Shown piece by piece: positions 18,630 through 27,687 of a stretch of DNA of 64,000 nt (positions within the stretch are counted from its first letter, which is position 1; each line of letters starts with the position of its first letter). The stretch lies in contig NZ_FQVW01000005.1 in assembly GCF_900129485.1 (NCBI RefSeq), positions 1 through 64,000 on the forward strand, in the 5' to 3' direction. Both the position numbers and the translations under genes were made by a program. Source of the stretch: Ornithinibacillus halophilus (GTDB lineage: Bacteria > Bacillota > Bacilli > Bacillales > Amphibacillaceae). The notes beneath the pieces were generated by a model. That model did no database searches and had not been told where the DNA came from. It worked only from the letters and a program-made list of their open reading frames with translations.

Positions 18630-21600
18630 CTATTCAATTTTTTGTAGTACAACTTGCTCTCTTCCAAAAAATTCATATAGTTGTTTTAAGCAAGCATAGT
18701 TCGGTTCTAAAGAATAGTCTGCTGCTAATTTGTATGTTTGCCTTTTTTCTGCATGATAAATGATTACTGGTGTGCTTCCTGGATACGAACTAGCTACCTT
18801 TTTAATAAAACTTAGAGCGACATCATTAGTTTCGTCTGTTATTTTTATAAATAAACGTTCCTTTTGTACTTTAACTAACTTATTCTCTTCAAATTGTTCT
18901 GCTTGTTGGATCACCCATTGTTTTTTCCCATTTCTTTCTTCCACTTTTCCATTAAGTACGGCAATGGCCTCTTCATTTAACCACTTCTTAACCTCACGAT
19001 ATAAATCAGGAAAAATCACAGCATCCATTTCACCAGTCTCATCTCCAATGACAAGAAAGGCCATCTGGTCCCCTCTTTTCGTACGGATGACTTTAATCGA
19101 TTGAATAATGACAACGGTGTTTGTATTTTTCTTACCAACTAAATCAAATGCACGATTTATGGAAATAAAACCATTCTCACGTAATTTTGAGCGATATTGC
19201 TTTAATGGATGACTCGACAAATAAATTCCCATCAGTTCTTTTTCATCTGCTAGCTTTTTAATTGGACTAAAGTCCTCAATATCAATATAGTTTGCCTCTA
19301 ACTCTAATTCATTCTCAAATAAACTTGGTTGATCCGTAAATTCTCGGAATAGTTCTCCTTGTTCCATCGCTTGATCAATGGAAGCCAATAAACTAGCACG
19401 ATTTTTATATGTTTCATCAAAAGCACCAGCTAAAATTAACAGCTCCAATGTCGCACGATTGATCAACTTATTGGATACTCGTAAACAAAAATCAAATAAA
19501 TTTTTAAATGGACCATCTTTACGTACTTGGATGATCTCTTTAACGGCTTGATTCCCAATACCTTTAATCGACATTAAGCCCATACGGATTCCTTTTGGTT
19601 CAACTGCAAATTTGCCGTAGCTTTTATTAATTGAAGGTGGAAGTAATTCCAATCCCAATTGCTTCATTTCGTTCATATAACTGTGAATTTTATCCTGTTG
19701 ATTAGCTACTGAACTCATTAATTCGGCATAAAAACTCTTTGGATAATGTGTTTTTAAATAAGCTAGCTGATAAGCAATTTTACTGTACGCCACCGCATGA
19801 CTTTTTGGAAAACCATAATTGGAGAATTTAACAATCCAAGCAAACAGCTCTTCACTTACCTTTTGTGTATATCCATTTCTTAAGCAACCATTAATAAATT
19901 GTTCTCTCTGTTGGTCCATAATTATTTGTTGTTTCTTACTCACTGCTCTCCTTAAAATATCTGCTTCTCCTAATGAGTATCCTGCAATTCGATTTGCTAT
20001 TTGCATGATTTGCTCCTGATAGACGAGTACCCCATACGTTGGTTTCAATATAGGTTCCAAATCTGGGTGTGGGTAAGTTGTTTTTTCCAAACCTTGTTTT
20101 CTTTTAATATAAACAGGAATAAAATCCATAGGACCTGGACGATACAAGGCATTAACAGCAACGATATCCTCAAAACGAGACGGTTGTAAACGAGTTAATA
20201 CTTGTTTCATCCCTTCTGATTCTAATTGGAACACACCATTTGTTTTACCTTTTTTTAATAGAGAAAATGTATCTAAGTCATGTTCCGGAATATCTTCTAA
20301 ATTTAATTTATTCTTACTAGTGAAATGAATCGATTGAATAATCCGTTCGATTAACGTTAAATTCCGTAATCCCAGGAAATCAATTTTCAACAGACCGATC
20401 GATTCTAAATCAGTCATCGAAAATTGGGTTAATCTCGTATCATGAGAACCAATTGTAAGAGGGACATGATTCACTAAAGACTGTTCACTAATTACTACAC
20501 CAGCAGCATGAGTAGAAACATGCCTTGGTATCCCTTCTAATACAATTGCAATTTGGAAGAGCGTTTTTAATTGATTCGACTGTTTAATATAGTTCGATAG
20601 TTCCGTTGAATCTTTTATGTGCTCCGTCAATGTTTTAGATGACTGGGCTGGAATCTCTTTCAAAATAAAATATTCGTCTTGCTGGTCAATTTCTAGTGTT
20701 TTAATCAGTTCTCGAAGTAAAGACCTAGCAGCAAACGTACCGAATGTTATAATTTGCGCCACTTGTTCTTGTCCATATTTCTCTCGTACATAGCTAATCA
20801 CTTCATCTCGCCTTTGGTCAGAGAAATCAATATCAATATCCGGCATCGTGATTCGTTCAGGATTTAAAAAACGCTCAAATAATAAATCATACTTCAGTGG
20901 GTCCACATCAGTAATTTGTAACACATAAGCTACAATCGAACCTGCTGAAGATCCCCTTCCAGGACCAACAACAATTTTATTCTCCTTTGCATATTTAATA
21001 AAATCCCAAACAATTAGGAAATAATCACTAAATTGCATCGATTCAATGACACCTAATTCATAGGAGAGACGTTCCTTCACTTCATCGGTAATTTCCTCAT
21101 AACGCTTTTGAATATTTTGCCAACAAATTTCTTCTAAATATTGATGAGCTGATTTATTTTCAGGTACTGGATAAGAAGGAATCATCCTCTTATCAAAATC
21201 AAATTCAACATGACATTTTTCTTTAATCGCATCTGTTTCGACTAGTACCTCTGGCCAGAAATCCCCAAATGCTTGCTGCATCTCGTCTTGAGATCGTAAA
21301 TGAAGCTGGGAGATAGCAGGATTTGGTTCTTGAGGCTTCCACTTTTCACCATGTCCCATTGCTTGAAGACAATCATATGCATAGGCATCTTGTTCTTTTA
21401 AATAACGAACATCATGAATCGCTACAACTTTCCTTGGATAGATTTCATGGTATGCCTTCAATGCTGTATGTACCTGATATTCATGTTCTTGTCCATTTTT
21501 CTGGATACCAATGTACAAATCATCATGAGGATAAATGGACTCCCAAGATTGCATATAGCTTTCTACCTGATCATAAGAAACAGTCGGGAGCAACGTTTTA

Positions 21601-21989
21601 AGTTTACTGGTTTCTACAGGTAAAATGCAGATTACATCTTCCCTATATAAATGGAGTTTTTCTTTTTCGATTCCTTCAAGTTGATTAGTTTGAATATCCG
21701 TACTCAATTTCATTAATTGCTGGTAACCAAGATTAGTTTTTGCTAAAAGTACACAGTTTTCTCTCGTTTCATCTTGGTTGATGACGGTTACTGTCATGCC
21801 GATGATTGGTTTAATATCATATTGCCTGCATAATTTGTAGAATGGTATAACTCCATACAATACATTCTCATCTGTTAAGGCTAGAGCATTATATTGTAGC
21901 TGACTAGCTCGTTTCACTAATTTTTCTATTGTAATTGTACTATTCATTAACGAATAACCACTTTTAACTTGTAAATGGGTAAATGACAT
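18630..21989 (-). CDS. dnaE: DNA polymerase III subunit alpha, DnaE
   Basis: A 1119-aa C-family replicative polymerase, close to the 1115 aa of B. subtilis DnaE, which extends RNA primers before handing over to PolC. The N-terminal PHP domain (FTHLQVKSGYS) is followed by the polymerase domain with GPGRGSSAGSIVAYVL, the catalytic acidic motif MPDIDIDF and ALYRPGPMDFIP. A helix-hairpin-helix and a C-terminal OB fold (about 960-1060) complete the protein. It lacks the 3'-5' exonuclease insertion of PolC. It is transcribed away from ytrH. Confidence 0.97.
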   Translation of the reverse strand: MSFTHLQVKSGYSLMNSTITIEKLVKRASQLQYNALALTDENVLYGVIPFYKLCRQYDIKPIIGMTVTVINQDETRENCVLLAKTNLGYQQLMKLSTDIQTNQLEGIEKEKLHLYREDVICILPVETSKLKTLLPTVSYDQVESYMQSWESIYPHDDLYIGIQKNGQEHEYQVHTALKAYHEIYPRKVVAIHDVRYLKEQDAYAYDCLQAMGHGEKWKPQEPNPAISQLHLRSQDEMQQAFGDFWPEVLVETDAIKEKCHVEFDFDKRMIPSYPVPENKSAHQYLEEICWQNIQKRYEEITDEVKERLSYELGVIESMQFSDYFLIVWDFIKYAKENKIVVGPGRGSSAGSIVAYVLQITDVDPLKYDLLFERFLNPERITMPDIDIDFSDQRRDEVISYVREKYGQEQVAQIITFGTFAARSLLRELIKTLEIDQQDEYFILKEIPAQSSKTLTEHIKDSTELSNYIKQSNQLKTLFQIAIVLEGIPRHVSTHAAGVVISEQSLVNHVPLTIGSHDTRLTQFSMTDLESIGLLKIDFLGLRNLTLIERIIQSIHFTSKNKLNLEDIPEHDLDTFSLLKKGKTNGVFQLESEGMKQVLTRLQPSRFEDIVAVNALYRPGPMDFIPVYIKRKQGLEKTTYPHPDLEPILKPTYGVLVYQEQIMQIANRIAGYSLGEADILRRAVSKKQQIIMDQQREQFINGCLRNGYTQKVSEELFAWIVKFSNYGFPKSHAVAYSKIAYQLAYLKTHYPKSFYAELMSSVANQQDKIHSYMNEMKQLGLELLPPSINKSYGKFAVEPKGIRMGLMSIKGIGNQAVKEIIQVRKDGPFKNLFDFCLRVSNKLINRATLELLILAGAFDETYKNRASLLASIDQAMEQGELFREFTDQPSLFENELELEANYIDIEDFSPIKKLADEKELMGIYLSSHPLKQYRSKLRENGFISINRAFDLVGKKNTNTVVIIQSIKVIRTKRGDQMAFLVIGDETGEMDAVIFPDLYREVKKWLNEEAIAVLNGKVEERNGKKQWVIQQAEQFEENKLVKVQKERLFIKITDETNDVALSFIKKVASSYPGSTPVIIYHAEKRQTYKLAADYSLEPNYACLKQLYEFFGREQVVLQKIE

Positions 21990-22095
21990 CGTATCCCACC
22001 TCTACCTTCTCTATCTTCATTATAGCGAAATCACCTAGGGGATGTATATTAGTTAGGCTCTGATCTGTTGTGTAGATCTTCAATAAGACCTTTAA

Positions 22096-22124
22096 ACATA
22101 ACTCGTCCATTTCCATCATAGAAT
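22096..22124 (+). promoter_or_regulatory. Possible SigE promoter of ytrHI
   Basis: CATAGAAT (22117-22124) resembles the SigE -10 (CATACAnT), with an ATA-containing -35-like ACATAAC ending about 13-14 bp upstream. B. subtilis ytrHI is a SigE operon. The match is imperfect. Confidence 0.35.
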
Positions 22125-22158
22125 GATAGAAGTACATGATGCTTAAGGGGCGCTTATT

Positions 22159-22494
22159 ATGGAAGAACGGTTTTTTGCATCTTTAATCCATTGTTTTTTT
22201 ATAGCACTTGGTGTTATTTTAGGTGGCACGTTAATTGGTAGTATTGGTGCCTTTGCAACAGGAGAACCTCCCTTCACTGAAATGGGAAGGCTAGCTAAAA
22301 AACTAAGAATCTGGGCGATTGTTGCCGCAATTGGCGGTACATTCGATGCCATTGAAAACTTGGAAAAAAGTCTTGGTCCTAACGGTTCAGCACTTGATAT
22401 ATTTAAACAAGTATTACTTATCGTTTCTGCAATGGGAGGAGTTAAAGCTGCGATGTTAATGATCAGCTGGCTCATCCAAGAGGAAGTGACATAG
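22159..22494 (+). CDS. ytrH: Sporulation membrane protein YtrH
   Basis: A 111-aa membrane protein with hydrophobic segments at about 10-33, 50-65 and 82-105 and a conserved loop TGEPPFTEMGRLAKKLRIWA. In B. subtilis YtrH is made in the mother cell and supports efficient sporulation. The start has AAGGGG 8 nt upstream. It is followed without a gap by ytrI. Position beside dnaE is conserved. Confidence 0.9.
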   Translation: MEERFFASLIHCFFIALGVILGGTLIGSIGAFATGEPPFTEMGRLAKKLRIWAIVAAIGGTFDAIENLEKSLGPNGSALDIFKQVLLIVSAMGGVKAAMLMISWLIQEEVT

Positions 22495-22998
22495 ATGCAC
22501 ATACCACCATACTATAAGAAGCCCGGTTGGCAGCGATTTTTTGTAGGTGTATTTTTTGGTGGACTAATCTCCTATTTTGTGGTCATTTACATGTATGGAA
22601 GCATGTATGGACAACTGTTAGAGGAAAATACAAAGCTAGATTCTGAGTTAAAAAATGCTGAGAAAAGAATAGAAACCTTAGAAGAAAATAATGCTAACTT
22701 AGATGAGCAATCCAAGAAACCGATCGCTGTTGAGGAGATTGAAATGACTATTGTAAACGCCGAACAACTAAAACTCGATTCATTAATCACCCACCAGCTA
22801 GAGGAACTCGTCAAAGAAGAAGTCGACCAAATTATTGGGGAAGATGTGAATATCGTGACAGAGAGTAGTGCTTTAATCATTTCATCCATTGAAAATAAGA
22901 ATTTTAAGGTCGATGATTTTAGCTACGCCTTTGAAGTAAAACAAATAACGATTGCAAAACAAGTGAAAATAGTGGTTGAAGCAGAGCTTTCCAACTAG
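22495..22998 (+). CDS. ytrI: Sporulation membrane protein YtrI
   Basis: A 167-aa protein with one N-terminal membrane helix (about 13-35), a coiled coil (about 38-70, rich in LEEN repeats) and a C-terminal alpha/beta region. It pairs with YtrH in Bacillus sporulation. The ATG directly follows the ytrH stop (TAGATG), so translation is coupled. Confidence 0.88.
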   Translation: MHIPPYYKKPGWQRFFVGVFFGGLISYFVVIYMYGSMYGQLLEENTKLDSELKNAEKRIETLEENNANLDEQSKKPIAVEEIEMTIVNAEQLKLDSLITHQLEELVKEEVDQIIGEDVNIVTESSALIISSIENKNFKVDDFSYAFEVKQITIAKQVKIVVEAELSN

Positions 22999-23129
22999 CA
23001 TTAGAAGTATGAACATTTCTTGAAACCTTCCATATATTGTAGAGATTGCGTCATTCGTGGTGTAAAATATAAGTGAGGGGAATAGTACAGATACCTTACT
23101 AATATAATATATGGAAGGAGTGGTTGTAA

Positions 23130-23327
23130 ATGTTAATTCTAAACAAGAGTCAAATGCGTGATCGGAAAATTAATCAGTTGCTAAACGGCTATACGGCTTA
23201 TGCTGAATCACAGGAACTCATTAGACTAATCAAAAGAGAAATTTATCGTAAAGGACTAAATGTATACATCGATGAAACTACTGAAGGATGCTGGTTCATA
23301 CCACTTAAGGAAAGTAAGAGCAGCTAA
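23130..23327 (+). CDS. Small conserved protein (possible YtzJ)
   Basis: A 65-aa soluble, basic protein between ytrI and nrnA, the position B. subtilis gives to ytzJ. It has a good ribosome binding site (GGAAGGAG, 9 nt before ATG) and a composition typical of real genes (KSQMRDRKINQLLNGYTAY, then a Trp-containing C-terminus). No motif reveals a function; homology to YtzJ is inferred from position and size only. Confidence 0.7.
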   Translation: MLILNKSQMRDRKINQLLNGYTAYAESQELIRLIKREIYRKGLNVYIDETTEGCWFIPLKESKSS

Positions 23328-23372
23328 AATGAACATTCTCGAACCTAGTCCAAATAGACAAATCACATAAAT

Positions 23373-23407
23373 AGTACTGATTTCCAATTGAAAAAGAAAT
23401 CAGTACT
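23373..23407. terminator. Bidirectional terminator between the small gene and nrnA
   Basis: A 12-bp perfect stem, AGTACTGATTTC (23373-23384) with GAAATCAGTACT (23396-23407), and an 11-nt loop. T-rich sequence follows on the plus strand (TTAATTTTTG). It serves the small gene on the left and possibly nrnA on the right. Confidence 0.8.
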
Positions 23408-23419
23408 TAATTTTTGTCT

Positions 23420-24370
23420 TTATTTATCCGTATAGTTTTTACAAATTTCTTCTAAGTCACTAATTACAGATTCTGTTTCTTCCCAGCTATAGACAGACGC
23501 TCCAGCCGCCATTGGATGTCCACCGCCGTTGTATTTGGCAGCTAAATCATTGATAACAGGGCCTTTAGAACGAAGGCGAACACGGATTTGATCATCTTCT
23601 TCAATGAAAAACACCCATGATTTGATTCCTTCAATATCACCTAACACCCCAACTAATTGTCCAGATTGAATCGAATCGACACCATACTCATCCAACAATT
23701 CTTTTGTTAGCTTAATGGAACTCATGCCATCTGCAGTTAACGTAAAGTTTTGCAAAATATAACCACGTAGTCGCGCGATATTATGTTTCACACTATACAT
23801 ACCGTCATATAAGCTTGTACGGTCAAAATCATACGTTACTAAATCTGCTGCATATTGCAAAGTCTTTTTCGTTGTGCTTGGAAATAAAAATCTGCCTGTA
23901 TCTCCGACAATTCCTCCGTAAAGCAAACGAGCAGCTTCATCGTTCATCACAAAACCATGTTCTTTTGCCTCTACATATAGTTCATAGATCATCTCACTAC
24001 AAGAACTTGCATTCGTGTTTACCCAACTAATATCTCCATATGGGTCTACATTTGGATGGTGATCAATTTTAATCAATTTCTTCCCTTGATCGTATCGGCC
24101 ATCATCGACACGCGCCGTATTTGCTGTGTCACATACAATAACTAATGCATCTTGATACAAGCTATCTTCCACTTCATCCATTCTAACGAGAAATTCTAGA
24201 GATGGATCCTCATCTCCAACGACATACACCTGTTTTTCTGGAAAACTTTGCTTAATAATGGCTCTAAGACCTGCTTGGGAACCAAGTGCATCTGGATCAG
24301 GACGTACATGCCGATGAATGATAATTACATCGTTATCTTTAATTTCTTGAATAATCTCTTTGACTGCCAT
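23420..24370 (-). CDS. nrnA: Bifunctional oligoribonuclease / pAp phosphatase NrnA
   Basis: A 316-aa DHH/DHHA1 phosphoesterase that degrades very short RNAs (and pGpG) and dephosphorylates pAp. Metal-binding motifs: HRHVRPDPDALGS, VCDTAN, the DHH motif in IKIDHHPN, and the C-terminal RNA-binding glycine motif YNGGGHPMAAGA. The chosen start is ATG at 24370 with AAGGAG 5 nt upstream; the ORF could extend 17 residues further, but there is no ribosome binding site there. Its pGpG activity would link to the c-di-GMP theme of the GGDEF protein and PilB. Confidence 0.93.
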   Translation of the reverse strand: MAVKEIIQEIKDNDVIIIHRHVRPDPDALGSQAGLRAIIKQSFPEKQVYVVGDEDPSLEFLVRMDEVEDSLYQDALVIVCDTANTARVDDGRYDQGKKLIKIDHHPNVDPYGDISWVNTNASSCSEMIYELYVEAKEHGFVMNDEAARLLYGGIVGDTGRFLFPSTTKKTLQYAADLVTYDFDRTSLYDGMYSVKHNIARLRGYILQNFTLTADGMSSIKLTKELLDEYGVDSIQSGQLVGVLGDIEGIKSWVFFIEEDDQIRVRLRSKGPVINDLAAKYNGGGHPMAAGASVYSWEETESVISDLEEICKNYTDK

Positions 24371-24518
24371 ATTTATTTGCTCCTTATATGTACTAAAATC
24401 GTCATAGGTCTTACTAGTCAAATAATGAAAAACAAGCTACAATAGCCTAGTAGGCACATTTAACGATCTACATAGTATCAGCATTGCTTGTTCAAAATTC
24501 AAACTAGGAGTAGATTCT

Positions 24519-24815
24519 ATGATTATTTTTCCAATTATTATCGTACTTTCACTTGTAATGTATGTATATTATAAAGTTGCTATTTTAAAATCAAAGGATA
24601 GTTTAACTCAACGATATTTTAACGCGAAATCCCGAATTTGTCTTGGGTTATTTATCTCTGCATTTGCAATTAATCAGTACGTTTTCTATGAGACACAACT
24701 TTCGCTCTTTGTAGGATTAGTCTTCCTTGTTCTAGGTGTCTTACAAGCCGTTAGAGGTTGGAAGGAAACGAAGCATTATCGAAGTGAATATAGACGATTA
24801 AATCCAGCTGACTAG
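24519..24815 (+). CDS. ytpI: YtpI family membrane protein
   Basis: A 98-aa membrane protein with three hydrophobic segments (about 2-20, 40-57, 59-79) and a basic tail (GWKETKHYRSEYRRL). Length, topology and place between nrnA and ytoI match B. subtilis YtpI, whose function is unknown. The stop codon lies inside the stem of its own terminator. Confidence 0.85.
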   Translation: MIIFPIIIVLSLVMYVYYKVAILKSKDSLTQRYFNAKSRICLGLFISAFAINQYVFYETQLSLFVGLVFLVLGVLQAVRGWKETKHYRSEYRRLNPAD

Positions 24816-24834
24816 GTTACTAGTCAGCTTTTTT
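24806..24834 (+). terminator. Intrinsic terminator of ytpI
   Basis: AGCTGACTA (24806-24814) pairs perfectly with TAGTCAGCT (24821-24829), followed by TTTTTT. The stem includes the ytpI stop codon. Confidence 0.92.
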
Positions 24835-24848
24835 AATAGGTAAGTAAT

Positions 24849-24885
24849 TTCAGTGATGTCTAGCTCTAGCGCTTGAGCTTTTCTT
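24849..24885 (-). repeat. Minimal relic of the GCGC-rich intergenic element
   Basis: Read on the minus strand it is GAAAAGCTCAAGCGC joined to GCTAGAGCTAGACATCACTGAA, i.e. both ends of the 2685-2812 element with almost all of the centre gone. It abuts the ytoI stop codon. Confidence 0.65.
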
Positions 24886-24886
24886 A

Positions 24887-26194
24887 TTATCTGTCCATGA
24901 TTTGTGCCATGAGTAGTGCTTTTCCTACTTGTTCTTTCCCGTCATAAACTTCAACATCTATTTTTGCGTACATACGTCCTGCCTCTAATAAAGACGGTTT
25001 GACTTGTACTACACTATCAATTGGAACTGGTTTTAGAAAGTATACCGTTAAGTTCTCAACTACTAATTCACCTTTTTTCAGCTTTTGCAATAATCGGTTA
25101 CTCGCTTCTGTTACCAAACTAGTAAATACCCCGTTAGATAAAGTTCCCAGCTGGTTGGTCATTTGTGGAATGACTTTTGCTTCATAAGCTGTCTCTTCAC
25201 CCTCAACTTCTTCCATATTACTAGAAACAATATCATCGATTGTTTCCCCGATTTGAGGTTGTCTTTGAATCTGTTGAAGTGCCTTGAGTACGTCTTGTCT
25301 AGATACAACGCCTTGTAAGACTTGTGATTGATTGACAACTGGGACTACTTCAATCCCTTCCCATACCATCATGTGAGCGATATAAGCTAATGATGTCTTT
25401 TCCTGAACGACAATAGGGGTTTTGGTCATCACTTTTTCGATCGGAAGATCTCTAGCTTTATCAATAATATCTCTTGATGTCACAATTCCAACGACTCGCT
25501 GTTGCTCATCTAAAACGGGAAATCTCGTATGTGTCGATTCCTCATTTAATTGGTACCAATCTGTAACCCAATCACCGGTGTTTAAATAGCGGGCTTCTTC
25601 GACTGGAGTTGCAATATCTCCTACAAAAACAATCTCCTTTTTAATCAACTGGTCGTATATTGCACGGTTAATCATCGCAGCTACGGTAAAACTATCATAG
25701 CCTGTTGAAATTATCGGAAGTTGCTTCTCGTCTGCTAGTTTTTTGATATAGTCTTCGGTATCAAAACCACCTGTAATTAGAACAGCAGCCCCAGCTTGTA
25801 ATGCTAATTCATGTGCTTTCACACGGTTCCCTACAATTAAAAGGGAATCTGCTTCAGTATAGCGCATCATAGCATCCAGTTGCATCGCACCGATTACAAA
25901 TTTACTCAGTGTTTTGTGCAAACCTTCGCGTCCACCCAAAACTTGTCCATCAATAATATTAATTATTTCTGCAAACGTTAGGCGCTCAAAGTTTTCCTTT
26001 TTCTTTCGTTCAATACGAATAGTACCAACGCGTTCGATGGTACTAACAAGTCCGATATTTTCTGCTTCTTTAATTGCTCGATAGGCTGTTCCTTCACTAA
26101 CACCTAATGTTTTAGCTATTTGTCTTACTGATATTTTACTCCCAATACTTAATGAAGTAATATGTTGAATAATTTGTTCGTGTTTTGTTGACAT
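24887..26194 (-). CDS. ytoI: CBS-domain regulator YtoI
   Basis: A 435-aa protein with an N-terminal helix-turn-helix (about 8-60, SIGSKISVRQIAKTLGVSEG), a DRTGG domain (about 75-180), two CBS domains (about 190-310) that usually bind adenine nucleotides, and a C-terminal hot-dog domain with FLKPVPIDSVVQVKP. The architecture and position equal B. subtilis YtoI, a presumed transcriptional regulator with unknown targets. The start is ATG at 26194 with GGTGA upstream; an in-frame TTG 18 bp earlier lacks a binding site. Confidence 0.88.
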   Translation of the reverse strand: MSTKHEQIIQHITSLSIGSKISVRQIAKTLGVSEGTAYRAIKEAENIGLVSTIERVGTIRIERKKKENFERLTFAEIINIIDGQVLGGREGLHKTLSKFVIGAMQLDAMMRYTEADSLLIVGNRVKAHELALQAGAAVLITGGFDTEDYIKKLADEKQLPIISTGYDSFTVAAMINRAIYDQLIKKEIVFVGDIATPVEEARYLNTGDWVTDWYQLNEESTHTRFPVLDEQQRVVGIVTSRDIIDKARDLPIEKVMTKTPIVVQEKTSLAYIAHMMVWEGIEVVPVVNQSQVLQGVVSRQDVLKALQQIQRQPQIGETIDDIVSSNMEEVEGEETAYEAKVIPQMTNQLGTLSNGVFTSLVTEASNRLLQKLKKGELVVENLTVYFLKPVPIDSVVQVKPSLLEAGRMYAKIDVEVYDGKEQVGKALLMAQIMDR

Positions 26195-26263
26195 GTTGTC
26201 ACCGACTTTCAACTGTACTAGTCTTAGTATTACCTAATATTATACAGTTGAATACGGTGAACC

Positions 26264-26491
26264 TCAATGATTATCGGTTTCTCGCTCAAAAATCTCTTCC
26301 TGTTCCATTACAGGAGGCTTTGTCATTCGTAATAGTGTAGCAAGATTTGCCCCAAAAACTAATAAGAAAAACACAAGCCAAGCACCCCAGAAGTAGTACT
26401 CTAAAGTTGTTGTAGCCTCAGGGATTAAAGGGCAGGCGAAATAAAGAAAAAATCCAGCGAGTAGAAGCCTAAGAATGGCATAATGTGGCAT
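26264..26491 (-). CDS. Small two-helix membrane protein, unknown
   Basis: A 75-aa protein with two hydrophobic helices (about 5-22 and 33-56) and an acidic tail (EQEEIFERETDN). The start is ATG at 26491 with AAGGAG 8 nt upstream; an in-frame GTG three codons earlier overlaps the binding site. It sits between ytoI and the pilus operon. I do not recognise the family, and a pilus role is possible only by proximity. Confidence 0.7.
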   Translation of the reverse strand: MPHYAILRLLLAGFFLYFACPLIPEATTTLEYYFWGAWLVFFLLVFGANLATLLRMTKPPVMEQEEIFERETDNH

Positions 26492-26610
26492 AAATATCAC
26501 TCCTTAATATAGGTACGGGGACACATAGTATCTTGTCCCAGAAAACTTCTCTACTATATAGGATATGCCCTAACACAAAATTAAGAACTTGAGTCCATCG
26601 TTCTATACGA

Positions 26611-27141
26611 TTAAAAAGAGGAGTAATAGGTTGTGACTGATAAGGATAAAGCTGCATATTCGTCGGCTTGGTATATATTGAGATTTTCAACTATCATGAG
26701 CCGCTCACTATTTAGTATCGCGTTTAAAAAATTACTAATTTGTTCTAAATTATCTCCAGACACTTCCAAGGAATAACTTGTACTATTTAAAGTGTTATCA
26801 TCATCATCTTCATCAGCCATTGTACCGCCTCCTGAAGTGATAGAAGAGATCAAAACACCTGATGTCTGAGCGATTTTCTGAAAATTAATTAGAACATTAT
26901 CTGGGGACTTAGCATTCGGTACTTGGACAGTAACGTTTTCTAAGTCCTCACCAATTTCATCATCGGTTTGATTAATAATCGATTCATAACTACTTTCAAA
27001 TAAATCAGCTTGTTCTTCTGCCTTAACCAACTCTTCTTGTAATGGTTTTAAAATCGTTAAATAACTAATCCCATAGATTACAACTACCGAAAGTATAATT
27101 CCGATAAAGATATAGTTCGTTGTTTTTGTCCATTTAGTCAT
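26611..27141 (-). CDS. pilO: Type IV pilus alignment protein PilO-like
   Basis: A 176-aa protein with one N-terminal membrane helix (about 8-28), a short coiled coil (about 29-55) and a C-terminal ferredoxin-like domain (ending in YSLEVSGDNLEQISNFLNAI and NLNIYQ). PilO with PilN forms the inner-membrane alignment complex of type IVa pili. The chosen ATG overlaps the last 8 bp of pilN; a ribosome binding site (GAGGAG) lies 10 nt upstream. It is the last gene of the pilus operon. Sequence identity is low, so the name rests mostly on topology and order. Confidence 0.8.
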   Translation of the reverse strand: MTKWTKTTNYIFIGIILSVVVIYGISYLTILKPLQEELVKAEEQADLFESSYESIINQTDDEIGEDLENVTVQVPNAKSPDNVLINFQKIAQTSGVLISSITSGGGTMADEDDDDNTLNSTSYSLEVSGDNLEQISNFLNAILNSERLMIVENLNIYQADEYAALSLSVTTYYSSF

Positions 27142-27676
27142 TATTACCAAGCTCCTCTCTTAACAAATCTACATCAATATTAAAAGTTAGGGTAGCTTGG
27201 TAAGCATCAGTTGCACTTGTAACACTTGATAATGTTGCATCTGTTACATAAGCCTGCTCCAATAATGTTCCGACATATTGAGCTACAGACTCCAAGTCAG
27301 CAAAACTAGCTTCTAAAACAAACTGATTTGCCCCTGAATATGTGAAGTTGGATAACTGATCTGATGAAGTTAATAACCCTAATACATTCCGATACAATGC
27401 AACATTTGGGATAGAATCTTCTTGGATAGATATAATTGACTTCTGAATATCCCGAAGTTGTTGCGTGGTGGCTGTTTCTTGACTATGTTCTACTAATAAT
27501 TCTTCTATTTGGCCTAAACGTCTTTCCTCATTTTCTATCGCACGATCATACAGAAGCTGTTGATAATATAGCGTTACAATTGCAACGGCTAAAAATAATA
27601 AAAAAGTGATTCCAAGTACAAGAGGTATAACATATTTTTTGGGCTGTCTTTCTAGAAAGTTTATTTCAGTATTCAT
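27134..27676 (-). CDS. pilN: Type IV pilus assembly protein PilN-like
   Basis: A 180-aa bitopic protein. The N-terminal INFLERQPKK is the short cytoplasmic motif by which PilN contacts PilM, followed by a membrane helix (about 17-38), a coiled coil and a ferredoxin-like domain. It couples the cytoplasmic PilM to PilO. The start has AAGGGGG upstream. It lies between pilM (11-bp gap) and pilO (8-bp overlap). Confidence 0.82.
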   Translation of the reverse strand: MNTEINFLERQPKKYVIPLVLGITFLLFLAVAIVTLYYQQLLYDRAIENEERRLGQIEELLVEHSQETATTQQLRDIQKSIISIQEDSIPNVALYRNVLGLLTSSDQLSNFTYSGANQFVLEASFADLESVAQYVGTLLEQAYVTDATLSSVTSATDAYQATLTFNIDVDLLREELGNND

Positions 27677-27687
27677 CGTTAGCCCCC

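Noticed and set aside
26469..26690. 73-aa open frame overlapping pilO and the small membrane gene
   Set aside because: No ribosome site and it overlaps two better supported genes in other frames.
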